Part shown: positions 18,350-26,724 of the stretch, piece by piece | How the letters are laid out: each line of letters opens with the position of its first letter | Numbering within the stretch: position 1 is the first letter of the stretch | Made by a program: the position numbers and the translations under genes | The notes under the pieces: generated by a model | Database searches by the model: none | Told to the model about the DNA's origin: nothing | Seen by the model: the letters and a program-made list of their open reading frames with translations, nothing else | Origin: Luteolibacter sp. Y139 | GTDB lineage: Bacteria > Verrucomicrobiota > Verrucomicrobiia > Verrucomicrobiales > Akkermansiaceae | NCBI RefSeq assembly: GCF_038066715.1 | Contig: NZ_JBBUKT010000015.1 | Span: 102,340 to 166,339, forward strand | Direction: 5' to 3' | Length of the DNA: 64,000 nt

Positions 18350-19417
18350 GTGATCCGCACGCTGCGCGCCGTTGATTTCCGCTGCTTTTCCGGCCTGGGG
18401 CTGGAGATCCCGGAGGGCGGGGCGGTATTCACGGGGGACAATGCGCAGGGGAAGACCTCGATTCTGGAGGCGGTCTGCGTGCTGGTGCGGCTGCATTCGC
18501 CGCGGACGCGGAAGGTGCCGGCGATGTGCCGGATGGGCGGGGCGGGGGGCTTCGGGATTGCGGGAGAGGCTTGGGGGCAGGAGCGGCGGGTGCGGTGGCA
18601 GCGGGCGTTCGAGCTGGCGGTGGATGGCGAGCCGCGGGAGGGAGCTGGCAGTTATTTGTCGGACGGCGGGCTGATCGTATGGATGGGGAATGAGGACCTC
18701 GAACTGGTCAGAGGCGCGGCGGAGACGCGGCGGCACTATCTGGATTTCATCGGCTCGCAGGTGGAGCCGGGGTATCGGACGGCCTTGGCCCGCTACCGGC
18801 GTGCCTTGAAGGCGAAGAATCTCCTGCTGAAGGATCTGCGGCCGCGGGAGGAGGAACTCCGGTCCTATGAGGAAGTGATGATTTCGGAGGGCACGCTGCT
18901 GGTGGAGGCCCGGACGCGGCTGGTGGAACTCATTTCGCCTCGCGCGGCGGATTCGCAGCGGGAGGTGAGCGGGAAGGAAGAGCTGCTCGGCTTGGAATAC
19001 CGTCCGGCGGGCGGACATGATCTACGGCTCGCGCTTGAGCAGGCGCGGGATCGCGAACGACGGCAGCGACAGAGCTTTGTCGGTCCGCACCGGGATGACC
19101 TGTTGCTTTCGATCAATGGACTTCCCGCCGGGGAGTTCGCGAGCGAAGGACAGCAGCGGACACTGGCGCTCGCGCTGAAGCTCGCGCAAGGGGAGGCGCT
19201 CGCGGCGGTTCGCGGCAGCCTGCCGGTCTATTTGATCGACGACGTCTTCGGCGAGCTCGATCCCGGTCGCCGGAATGCCGTGCTGCGGGTGCTACCCGGC
19301 GCGGCGCAGAAATGGATCACCACCACTCACCTCGGCTGGCTCAATGAGTCAGCTGGCTTGGAGGGGATGGCCCGCTTTGCGGTGAAAGCGGGCAGCGTTG
19401 CGAACGCGATCGATTAG
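18350..19417 (+). CDS. recF: DNA replication and repair protein RecF
   Basis: This 355-residue SMC-like ATPase loads RecA onto gapped DNA with RecO and RecR. It has Walker A GDNAQGKTS, the ABC signature FASEGQQRTLALALKLAQGE and Walker B VYLIDDVFGELDPGRR. The start is a GTG at 18350 (VIRTLRAVDFRCF), since RecF begins directly with its first strand; an upstream TTG would add an unrelated tail. It is not next to dnaA, dnaN or gyrB, its usual neighbours. Its TAG stop overlaps the TAA stop of the convergent LysM gene within TTAG. Confidence 0.92.
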   Translation: MIRTLRAVDFRCFSGLGLEIPEGGAVFTGDNAQGKTSILEAVCVLVRLHSPRTRKVPAMCRMGGAGGFGIAGEAWGQERRVRWQRAFELAVDGEPREGAGSYLSDGGLIVWMGNEDLELVRGAAETRRHYLDFIGSQVEPGYRTALARYRRALKAKNLLLKDLRPREEELRSYEEVMISEGTLLVEARTRLVELISPRAADSQREVSGKEELLGLEYRPAGGHDLRLALEQARDRERRQRQSFVGPHRDDLLLSINGLPAGEFASEGQQRTLALALKLAQGEALAAVRGSLPVYLIDDVFGELDPGRRNAVLRVLPGAAQKWITTTHLGWLNESAGLEGMARFAVKAGSVANAID

Positions 19418-20109
19418 CGGGGGATGACCAGCGATTGTCCGGGCTTGATCATCGCGCTCTTCGAGCCGTTGGCCTTCTGGATGGCAGCCACGCTGGTGCC
19501 GTAGCGCTTGGCGATGTTGTAGAGGTTGTCGCCGGACTTCACCGTGTGGGTGCTGGACTTCGCCTTGGGCTTGGACTTCACCAGTTCCTTTTTCACCGTA
19601 ACCTTCGGCTTCGGCGTGGATTTCACGACCGAGGAGGAAGACGACTTGGTGGACGTCTTGGACTTGGGAGTGCTCTTCGACGAGGTGGTGTTCTTGGCGA
19701 CCGCGCGCTCGGGTGCGGTTCGCTCGACCGTCCTGCGCGCGGGAGTGGACTCTTCCACCTTGCTCGACGACTTCGTCGGCTTCTTGTAGACCACCGTGGT
19801 GGTGGTTGGGCCCTGCTGGTAAGGTACCGCGTTGCTCGGTACTTCCTCCACCTTCACGAACTCCGGAGAGACCGGGATATTGGTCGCTGCCGCGCGATCA
19901 GGCTGGGCATCGGCGATCTGGCGGGAGGAGCCTTTCTTCCATTGGGAAGGACTGTCTGCCCAAGCTTCAACGTAGTTGCCGCGGCTATCAAACGGGCCGA
20001 GGCCTTGCGGGTTGCCACCGGCGGTTGCACCGCCGCCGCCGTGATTGGCGCAGGAGGCGAGGAAGAGGGAAAGGAATGCTGCGGGAAGGAAAAGCCAACG
20101 CGATTGCAT
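19414..20109 (-). CDS. LysM-domain lipoprotein
   Basis: This 231-residue secreted protein has a lipoprotein signal with lipobox LFLASC (Cys near residue 20). A low-complexity Ser/Thr/Lys/Pro region spans about 95-180 (KSSSKVEESTPARR; SKTSTKSSSSSVVKSTPKPK), and a single C-terminal LysM domain lies at about 185-231 (THTVKSGDNLYNIAKRYGTS). LysM binds N-acetylglucosamine of peptidoglycan, so the protein should tether the envelope to the wall. The ATG at 20109 was preferred over a GTG three codons upstream. Its stop overlaps that of recF. Confidence 0.87.
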   Translation of the reverse strand: MQSRWLFLPAAFLSLFLASCANHGGGGATAGGNPQGLGPFDSRGNYVEAWADSPSQWKKGSSRQIADAQPDRAAATNIPVSPEFVKVEEVPSNAVPYQQGPTTTTVVYKKPTKSSSKVEESTPARRTVERTAPERAVAKNTTSSKSTPKSKTSTKSSSSSVVKSTPKPKVTVKKELVKSKPKAKSSTHTVKSGDNLYNIAKRYGTSVAAIQKANGSKSAMIKPGQSLVIPR

Positions 20110-20270
20110 GGGCCTCACTATGGGAAATTCGCGGCGGTTGGCAAAGCTTGATTATTAGTGTTAGAAGCAGGTCCGGGAAAGTACGGAGTCCGAAGGGGTT
20201 TTCCGTGCTCGGATTTGCCCTTGATTCCGGCGGTCCGGTCTGGCAACCCGTGGACCGTCCAAACCGGAAA

Positions 20271-20343
20271 GGGGCATTAGCTCAGTTGGTAGAGCGCTTC
20301 GTTCGCAATGAAGAGGTCAGGAGTTCGAATCTCCTATGCTCCA
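20271..20343 (+). tRNA. tRNA-Ala (anticodon CGC)
   Basis: The cloverleaf folds fully. The acceptor arm GGGGCAT pairs with ATGCTCC including the G3-U70 alanine identity pair. The D-arm is GCTC/GAGC, the anticodon stem CTTCG/TGAAG with loop TTCGCAA, and the T-arm AGGAG/CTCCT with TTCGAAT. CCA is not encoded. It reads GCG codons. Confidence 0.97.
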
Positions 20344-20367
20344 CTTTTCCTGTTGGCCTTGAAATCC

Positions 20368-20388
20368 GCCCCGCACTGGGGGCTTTTT
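20368..20388 (+). terminator. Probable tRNA-Ala terminator
   Basis: A 5-bp GC stem (GCCCC/GGGGC) with a small loop is followed by five T, 25 nt after the tRNA. Confidence 0.6.
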
Positions 20389-20431
20389 CCTTTTCGGCTG
20401 TGAATGCCAAAGTCGTCACCCGGACGCAGAC

Positions 20432-21541
20432 TCAGCCCCGAATGAGCTCGCAAACGCGGGCCACGTCATCCTCGTCCATAGAGGTGGAAAGCGGCAGGCA
20501 AAGCACGCGGCTGGATACGTCTTGGGAAACCGGGCAATCGCCCCAAGAGCCCAAGCTCGCCACCGTATCCAGGCTTGGGTGGAAGTAGCGGCGAGGGAAC
20601 ACGCTTGCCCTATGGAGGCGATCAACCGCCCGCAGCAACATGCGCTCCGACTCAAAAAGGACAGAGTAATAGGCATAGTTGCGCGAGGCACCGGTGCGCC
20701 ACGCAATACCGTCGGCCAAGCCGGGACAGCCGGCCAAACCAACGTCATAGTCTTCCGAGCGAGAGCGCCGAAGGCTCAGGATCGTGTCCAGATGATCGAA
20801 AACGCAAAGACCCATGGCTGCGTGAAACTCGCTCATTTTGGCATTGATGCCCACCCCATGGAAATCGCCGGGCCCGTTGTGACCAAAGCGCCGCATCCAC
20901 TCGAGCTTCGCATCCACCTCGGGCGTTTGGGCCACGACGAAGCCACCCTCCACCGAGTGGAAGAGCTTGGTGGCATGCAAGCTGACCATCGATACGTCGC
21001 CCCACTCCAAGATGCTGCGCCCTTTGAAATTCACCCCGAAGGCATGGGCAGCGTCGTAGATCACCGCCAGGCCGCGCTTTGCAGCAATGGCGGCGATGGC
21101 TTCCACGTCGCAGGGATTGCCGAAAACATGCGGGGCAACGATCGCCTCCGTACGCGGCGTGATCGCCGCTTCGATGGCCTGCGGATCGAGCGTGAGGCTG
21201 TCGGGCTCGATGTCGGCGAAAACCAGGCGGCACCCTTCCCAAAGGGGGCAACTGGCAGTAGCGACGTATGAGAAAGGGGACGTGATGACCTCTCCCGCCA
21301 CGCCCAAGGCCTTAAATGCGATTTGCAGGCCCAGAGCTCCATTGGCCAAGCAACGCGCCATTCGTCCCAAGCCATGATGGGTCTGCAGCTTCTGCTCCAA
21401 TTCCTGAACCAGTGGGCCATCATTGGTCAGAAGCTTGCGCTCCCAAATCCCTTGGAGGCGCCGCACGTAGTCTTTGAATGGTGGCAAAAACGGCTCAGTG
21501 ACCGGGATCGCCTTTGTAGGCGGCATATGGGTGATATGCAT
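20432..21541 (-). CDS. DegT/DnrJ/EryC1/StrS family sugar aminotransferase
   Basis: This 369-residue PLP enzyme is predicted to transaminate a nucleotide-linked keto-sugar. The fold-type I features are visible: ANGALGLQIAFKAL near 66-80, aspartate in IYDAAHAFGV (about 163) and the PLP lysine Lys192 in HATKLFHSVEGG. A later ATG at 21526 (MPPTKAIPVTEPFLPP) is a possible start. The leader before the ATG is a C-rich tract with no recognisable Shine-Dalgarno sequence. It is the first gene of a surface-glycan island and stands alone on its strand, so it may make an amino sugar such as a Qui4N or Fuc3N type, but the exact sugar is unknown. Confidence 0.88.
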   Translation of the reverse strand: MHITHMPPTKAIPVTEPFLPPFKDYVRRLQGIWERKLLTNDGPLVQELEQKLQTHHGLGRMARCLANGALGLQIAFKALGVAGEVITSPFSYVATASCPLWEGCRLVFADIEPDSLTLDPQAIEAAITPRTEAIVAPHVFGNPCDVEAIAAIAAKRGLAVIYDAAHAFGVNFKGRSILEWGDVSMVSLHATKLFHSVEGGFVVAQTPEVDAKLEWMRRFGHNGPGDFHGVGINAKMSEFHAAMGLCVFDHLDTILSLRRSRSEDYDVGLAGCPGLADGIAWRTGASRNYAYYSVLFESERMLLRAVDRLHRASVFPRRYFHPSLDTVASLGSWGDCPVSQDVSSRVLCLPLSTSMDEDDVARVCELIRG

Positions 21542-21544
21542 AAC

Positions 21545-21568
21545 GGGAGGGGGAGGGTGAGGGTGGGG
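21545..21568 (+). other. Potential G-quadruplex tract (plus strand)
   Basis: Five runs of three to five G are separated by one to three bases, starting 3 nt upstream of the aminotransferase ATG (minus strand). The mRNA leader is correspondingly C-rich. Confidence 0.55.
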
Positions 21569-21685
21569 TGGAGCCGGAGGGTGAGAGCCCGGCTCGGCTG
21601 CGATAATAGCAGCCAGCCTGCATATACTGTAGAATATTCTTGTAAGGGAATCCCCTACTTATTTCCGGGTTATTTCAGGACAACA

Positions 21686-21729
21686 GATTAGAATTAGATT
21701 AGAATTAGATTAGAAACAGATTAGAGGAA
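21686..21729. repeat. Four tandem 11-bp repeats, GATTAGAATTA type
   Basis: Two exact units GATTAGAATTA are followed by GATTAGAAACA and GATTAGAGGAA, head to tail with no spacer. The period is about one helical turn. They lie mid-way in the 556-nt gap between the aminotransferase and wbqC, which otherwise holds two G-rich tracts and no convincing gene. Confidence 0.85.
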
Positions 21730-21903
21730 GGTGAGAATCTCCCGAGGCTGCCGGGAGTCGTCGTCGGAACATCCGGCGATGGTGACCTGATCGCGGGCCG
21801 CTGGCGGGCGATTCCAGAGGGCCGCCGCGCGGGACTTTACATTTGGCTGGCAACGGCATTTCCCGGGGCCTACTGTGTCGGCGGATTATTGAAAACCGCT
21901 GTT

Positions 21904-21934
21904 CCCCCAATCACCCTCACCCTCACCCTCGCCC
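21904..21934 (-). other. Potential G-quadruplex tract (minus strand)
   Basis: Five C-runs of three to five bases, spaced by three to five bases, would form a G-quadruplex on the minus strand. It is the inverted counterpart of the tract at 21545. Confidence 0.5.
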
Positions 21935-22097
21935 GCGCTTTTCCGACGCCTCTCTCAAGGCGGTCGGTCGTAAAACTCCTGCCCTGCCGCCCCCTGACAG
22001 ATGCCAATCCTCCTCCGCTGCCAAGTTATCACTCGTTCTCAAATGAAGAGATTGGCTTCATTCTGAATGTTTTTGTGTGCCCGTAATCAAGTAGCGT

Positions 22098-22799
22098 ATG
22101 AAGCTGGCAATCATGCAGCCTTATTTTTTTCCCTACATTGGTTACTTTCAATTGATGCATGCTGTAGATGAATTTATCGTCTATGATAATATTCAATTTA
22201 CCAAGAAGGGGTGGATTAACCGGAATCGGATTTTGGTGAACGGTGCAGATTCATATATTGGAATTCCTTTGAAAAAAGATTCGGATTATTTGAATGTGGT
22301 TGATCGATATCTCGCGGACGTGTGGCCGGAGGAACAAAAAAGTTTGTTAAACAGGCTCACGGGATCCTATCGGAAGGCGCCCCATTTTGAGAGCGTATTT
22401 CCGCTGATCAAAGAAATAATACAGAGCGAAGAACGAAATCTGTTTGGGTTTTTGCTGTCATCGCTCGTTAAGGTTAAAAATCACATTGGAATCACTACGC
22501 CGTTAATTGTGTCGTCGTCCCTCGCGATTGATCACGCACTGCGTTCGGAAGAAAAGGTGATGGCCTTGTGCAAAGCTCGTAACGCACAAGTCTACATGAA
22601 TCCAATTGGCGGTGTTGAGCTCTACTCGAAAGAGTCTTTCAGGGGCGATGGTATCGAGTTGCAATTTTTGAAAGCGGATAATATCCAATACCCTCAGTTT
22701 TCAAATGAGTTCGTCCCCTTCCTGTCGATCATTGATGTGTTGATGTTTAATTCGCAAGAACGGGTTCGTGATTTTCTTAATCAATACACCCTTCAGTGA
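22098..22799 (+). CDS. WbqC family protein
   Basis: This 233-residue protein has the WbqC family signature at its start (MKLAIMQPYFFPYIGYFQLM, then DEFIVYDNIQFTKKGWINRNR). The family is found in O-antigen and glycan clusters and is thought to help make acylated amino sugars; the reaction is not certain. No signal peptide is present. Base use is clearly more AT-rich than all neighbours, with many AAT, TTT and ATA codons, and its TTA codons do not follow the genome habit. This suggests recent transfer. It is followed by a 204-nt non-coding stretch before the flippase gene. Confidence 0.88.
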   Translation: MKLAIMQPYFFPYIGYFQLMHAVDEFIVYDNIQFTKKGWINRNRILVNGADSYIGIPLKKDSDYLNVVDRYLADVWPEEQKSLLNRLTGSYRKAPHFESVFPLIKEIIQSEERNLFGFLLSSLVKVKNHIGITTPLIVSSSLAIDHALRSEEKVMALCKARNAQVYMNPIGGVELYSKESFRGDGIELQFLKADNIQYPQFSNEFVPFLSIIDVLMFNSQERVRDFLNQYTLQ

Positions 22800-23003
22800 A
22801 AATATGCTCGGTGGACCTCGCCGCAATCGTCGCCGCCCTCCACCAATACCAAGCGAATCTTATCCGTTTGGCACAAGCCGCGTGATGAATCCCCCCACTG
22901 ACCATCTTTCGAATATCGCCGGAATACTCTGCGGCCGAGGCAGCAGAGTTCGTGTGCCGTTGTCACCCTTGGTGCCGACCGGGAAAAGCCACACTTCCGT
23001 GCC

Positions 23004-24467
23004 ATGATTACGTTGAAGCAACGAGCCTTCTCCGGGTTCCTATGGAGCTTTATCGACGCCCTTGGCGCGCGTCTGATGCAGTTCGTCATTGGCTTGACGC
23101 TAGCCCGGCTCCTGCTGCCCAAGGAGTTCGGGCTGATCGGGATGCTGACGCTGTTCATCATGGTGTCGCAAGCCTTTGTGGCGGGGGGATTCGGCTCGGC
23201 CTTGATCAGGAAGAAGGATGCCACAGACCTGGACAGCTCATCCATCTTCTATTTTAACCTCGCACTAAGTGCCTTGTTAACCGGTTTGCTTTGTCTGGCC
23301 GCGCCATGGGTGGCGGGGTTTTTCAGTGAGCCTCTGCTTGTGCCGTTGCTGCGCGTCCTTTCCCTGCTGATCGTCATCAACGCCTTCGGTCTGGTGCAAG
23401 GCACCTTGATGATGAAGGCCATGGACTTCAAGACGCAGGCCAAGATCACCGTGATCGCCAGCGCCGCGTCCGGTGCCATCGGCATCAGTCTGGCCCTGTG
23501 CGGATTCGGCGTCTGGAGTCTCGCCTACCAGCAGCTAGCCCAGGCTATCTTTCGTGTGGCCCTGCTGTGGATATTTAACAGCTGGCGTCCCCGCTGGGCC
23601 TTCAGTTTCGACTCGCTGCGATGCCTTTTCGCCTTTGGTTCCAAAATGCTGGCCTCCGAGCTGCTCAACACGATATTCGAGAACGCGTATCTCCTCCTTA
23701 TCGGGCGTGTCTTCTCGGCTGCCGACTTGGGCTTCTACACGCGGGCCAACACCCTGCAGGAAATGCCCTCCAAGACCTTGTCGATGGTGGTGGACCGCGT
23801 CGCCTTTCCCCTGTTTTCCTCCATTCAGGACGACCTGCCGAGGGTGAAGCAAGGGATGAAGAAAGCCTTGGCCATCCTCGGCTGTCTTAATTTTCCCATC
23901 ATGGTCGGCCTAGCGGTGGTGGCGGAGCCGCTCGTCGTAACGCTGCTCACCGACAAGTGGCTGCCCTGTGTGCCCTACTTCCAACTGCTCTGCGTGGTCG
24001 GGCTCCTCTATCCCCTGCATTTGGTGAACCTGAACGTGTTGAAAGCCTTGGGACGTTCCGACCTTTTCCTGAGGCTGGAGATCATGAAGAAGGTGCTGGT
24101 CGCCCTCAATCTCGCGATCTCCTGGCGATGGGGCATCTCCGCCATGATCGCGGGGCAGGTGATCATCTCCATTGTCTCTTACTTTCTCAATTCCCACTAC
24201 AGCAAGGCTCTGCTCGGCTACAGCTCCATCGAACAGCTGGGCGACATGGCTCCCTACTTGTTTACCGCCCTGCTGATGGGAGTGGGCACCTACATGCTGC
24301 GTCTGCTGGAGTTCCACTCCATGCCTCTGCTGCTGGTGGTGCAGGTGGCGACAGGCGCCCTGCTCTTCACCCTCATCGCCCGCCTGGCCCGGCTCTCCGC
24401 CTTCTTGGAGGCCGAAACCACACTCAAGGATAAAATCGGGGGGCTCCTACGCCCCCGGGCCGGTTGA
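23004..24467 (+). CDS. Polysaccharide flippase, WzxC-like (MOP superfamily)
   Basis: This 487-residue integral membrane protein has about twelve to fourteen hydrophobic helices. The N-terminal AFSGFLWSFIDALGARLMQF and the VVDRVAFPLFSSIQDD segment are typical of the Polysacc_synt_3/WzxC branch. It would move lipid-linked glycan units across the inner membrane. It belongs to the island with wbqC and the two glycosyltransferases. It converges with the GT2 gene at 24532. Confidence 0.88.
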   Translation: MITLKQRAFSGFLWSFIDALGARLMQFVIGLTLARLLLPKEFGLIGMLTLFIMVSQAFVAGGFGSALIRKKDATDLDSSSIFYFNLALSALLTGLLCLAAPWVAGFFSEPLLVPLLRVLSLLIVINAFGLVQGTLMMKAMDFKTQAKITVIASAASGAIGISLALCGFGVWSLAYQQLAQAIFRVALLWIFNSWRPRWAFSFDSLRCLFAFGSKMLASELLNTIFENAYLLLIGRVFSAADLGFYTRANTLQEMPSKTLSMVVDRVAFPLFSSIQDDLPRVKQGMKKALAILGCLNFPIMVGLAVVAEPLVVTLLTDKWLPCVPYFQLLCVVGLLYPLHLVNLNVLKALGRSDLFLRLEIMKKVLVALNLAISWRWGISAMIAGQVIISIVSYFLNSHYSKALLGYSSIEQLGDMAPYLFTALLMGVGTYMLRLLEFHSMPLLLVVQVATGALLFTLIARLARLSAFLEAETTLKDKIGGLLRPRAG

Positions 24468-24531
24468 TCTTCTTTGGCGAGTCTTGCGTCTTCGCGCGGA
24501 ACAACCATGCGCTGCCGCGTTGGCAGTCGGC

Positions 24532-25524
24532 TTAACGCTGGAACTCCAATCCAGCCTTGCCGAGTTGTTTGAGCCGGCGGGCCAGCGAAAAGACAGCCCC
24601 AAAGGCCGGGTAGCGAATCGCCGCCAGCCAAAGCTTCTCGCTGTGGCCAAGCGGCTTGTATGCGCGGGCAAAGGACTCTCCCATCTCGTTATCGCGGCGC
24701 AACAGGGCCAAGCGCAGGATGCGCCGGCGCATGGCCCTCTCAAACTTGGCCACCAACTCCTCGCCCAGATTGTGTTTGCGGCATAAGTACACACACAGCT
24801 CGGAATTCGAGAGCCAAAAGCGCATCTCCTTCTCTGGATCCCTGCTGCGCGTGGCCGATTCGGGCAGCATGCCTCTCGTGGCGAAGGATTCCTCGAAGCG
24901 GTGGGCCCGACCGTGCAGCAGGAGTTCGGCCCAAAGCTGGGTGTCGCCCATCTTGAAATGGCCACTCTTGTGCAGAAACGGATCGGCTTCGGTAATGCTC
25001 CGGACCAGGTCGAGGCGGGACATGGCAGTGCAGGTCAAGATGCCTCCGTGGCCGTGCAGGAGATCCTCGATTCGGGGATTGGAGACCGGCGGTTTCGGGC
25101 GAGTGCCAAAATAATTGGTCACCCGTTCGTCCGTCTCCACGTAAAGGCGGTCGTAGTCCGAGCAAACAAGGACGCAATCCTCATGGTCCTCGAGATACTG
25201 CGCCTGCAGCTGCAGCTTGTCATCCCGATGCCAGTAATCGTCTCCCTCGCACCAGGCCATGTACGTGCCCCGCAAGGCGGCATGCGTGCGGACAGAATTC
25301 TGGGTAGCGCCCACATTTCGTTCGGAGGTGATGACGCGCACCTTATCCGGAAACCGACGCTGATAGTCGAAGACGATGTCTCGCGTATCATCGGTCGAGC
25401 AGTCCTCTCCGATGACCAACTCGAAGGGAAAGTCCGTCTTCTGCGCCAGCACGCTTTCGATCCCGCGCGCGATGTAGGGCGCGTGATTGTAGGTGATCAT
25501 CATTACGCTGACGAGCGGACGCAT
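24532..25524 (-). CDS. Family 2 glycosyltransferase
   Basis: This 330-residue GT-A enzyme begins MRPLVSVMMITYNHAPYIA, with the acidic pair in IGEDCSTDDTRDIV and the catalytic segment MAWCEGDDYW (DD in place of DxD). The C-terminal half is rich in Arg and Leu without transmembrane helices. It probably transfers a sugar to a lipid-linked or surface glycan. I chose the ATG at 25524 because it places the first beta strand at the N-terminus; the upstream in-frame ORF is a translation of a C-rich leader. The second GT2 gene lies 29 nt upstream, so the two are likely cotranscribed. Confidence 0.9.
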   Translation of the reverse strand: MRPLVSVMMITYNHAPYIARGIESVLAQKTDFPFELVIGEDCSTDDTRDIVFDYQRRFPDKVRVITSERNVGATQNSVRTHAALRGTYMAWCEGDDYWHRDDKLQLQAQYLEDHEDCVLVCSDYDRLYVETDERVTNYFGTRPKPPVSNPRIEDLLHGHGGILTCTAMSRLDLVRSITEADPFLHKSGHFKMGDTQLWAELLLHGRAHRFEESFATRGMLPESATRSRDPEKEMRFWLSNSELCVYLCRKHNLGEELVAKFERAMRRRILRLALLRRDNEMGESFARAYKPLGHSEKLWLAAIRYPAFGAVFSLARRLKQLGKAGLEFQR

Positions 25525-25527
25525 GGT

Positions 25528-25551
25528 GGGGTGGGGGGTAGAAGGGTGGGG
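25528..25551 (+). other. Potential G-quadruplex tract between two GT2 genes
   Basis: GGGGTGGGGGG and GGGTGGGG separated by five bases fill almost the whole gap between the two glycosyltransferase genes. As at 21545, the transcript leader is C-rich and lacks a Shine-Dalgarno sequence. Confidence 0.5.
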
Positions 25552-25553
25552 TG

Positions 25554-26618
25554 TTAGAATAATCCTTGGCCGATCGCCTTCTCCCAGCGCTTGGCCTGGA
25601 TGCTGTCGGACCATGACATTTTTCCTTGGGTGGCTGGCGCGGATGGGGCGTCAGGGGAAGCGGGGCCGGGGAGGCGACCGCGGGTGCCGGTCATGATGCG
25701 GACGAGGCTTTTCAAGCCCATGAGGTGGAGCCGCCGGTTGGTGATGAGCATGGGATCGGAGCTGATCGCCTTGATCATCGATTTCAGGCAGCCGGGGTAG
25801 TCGGTCCAGAGGAAGCACTTCGAGCAGAGGTAGCTGTAGAAATTGCCGGCGGACCAACGGAAGACCTCGCGCGGGATCCCGGGATTTCGCTCGCGGGCGC
25901 GGCGCATGGCGATCTCGTAAGAGAGGCTCATCCAGGGGATGTTCAGACTCATGCAGGCCTCGACCTGCCGGTAGCCGACGAGAGGACGGCGGACTAGGCC
26001 GATGGTGTATTTCTCGGCGACGCGGATGCAGAGATCCCAGTCCTCGCAGCCTTGCGAGCCTTCCTGTTCCTCGCAGTTGAGGTAGAGGCCCACATCGGCC
26101 AAGGCGGAGGCGCGGAACATGGGGACGCTGGCATTCCCGATGAAGTTCCGGAGGATGAGCGGCACGGGAGCCCGGCCCTCGATTTCGAAAGGGAAGGAAT
26201 CGGTAAGCCGCTGGCCTTGGGAATCGATCTTTTCCGACCAGCAGTAGGACATGCCCATTTCCTCGCCGCCGGCCTCCATGCAGGCGACTTGGGCTTCCAG
26301 TTTTTCGGGGAACCAGAGGTCATCCGCGTCCAAGGGCGCGATGTATTTTCCGCGTGCTTCGCGGATGCCCGAGTTCCGCGCGGCGCCGACCCCGCCGTTC
26401 TCGCGCTGGATCAAACGGACGCGCGGATCCCGCGCGGCGTAGTCGAGGGCGATTCGCGCCGTCCCATCGCGCGAGTCATCGTCCACGACGAGGATCTCGA
26501 TTTCGCGCAAGGTCTGCGAGCAGGCTGATTCCAGTGTGAGGGACAGCCAAGCTTCGGCGTTGAAGGCGGGGATGACGACCGTTACAATCGGCGAGTCAGC
26601 CCGGGGGGAGGAGGGCAT
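25554..26618 (-). CDS. Family 2 glycosyltransferase
   Basis: This 354-residue GT-A enzyme starts at the ATG at 26618 (MPSSPRADSPIVTVVIPAFN). Typical segments are ILVVDDDSRDGTARIAL, RENGGVGAARNSGIREARG and YIAPLDADDLWFPEKLEAQ with the DADD metal site. The middle contains a cluster of aromatic and Cys residues (SYLCSKCFLWTDYPG). No membrane segment is visible, so it is probably a soluble or peripheral transferase of glycan assembly. It is upstream of the other GT2 on the same strand. Confidence 0.9.
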   Translation of the reverse strand: MPSSPRADSPIVTVVIPAFNAEAWLSLTLESACSQTLREIEILVVDDDSRDGTARIALDYAARDPRVRLIQRENGGVGAARNSGIREARGKYIAPLDADDLWFPEKLEAQVACMEAGGEEMGMSYCWSEKIDSQGQRLTDSFPFEIEGRAPVPLILRNFIGNASVPMFRASALADVGLYLNCEEQEGSQGCEDWDLCIRVAEKYTIGLVRRPLVGYRQVEACMSLNIPWMSLSYEIAMRRARERNPGIPREVFRWSAGNFYSYLCSKCFLWTDYPGCLKSMIKAISSDPMLITNRRLHLMGLKSLVRIMTGTRGRLPGPASPDAPSAPATQGKMSWSDSIQAKRWEKAIGQGLF

Positions 26619-26724
26619 GGTGGCAGGATAGGAAGCCTGGAGCAGATTGGCAATGAAGAAGTCCGGGCGGTTAGCCACGCGATCACGGAGGGCTGGCGGA
26701 CTCGAATGGCGGTGGATGGAGAGT

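Noticed and set aside
21686..21729. Tandem repeats as a CRISPR array
   Set aside because: Units of 11 bp abut without spacers, there are only four, and there are no cas genes.
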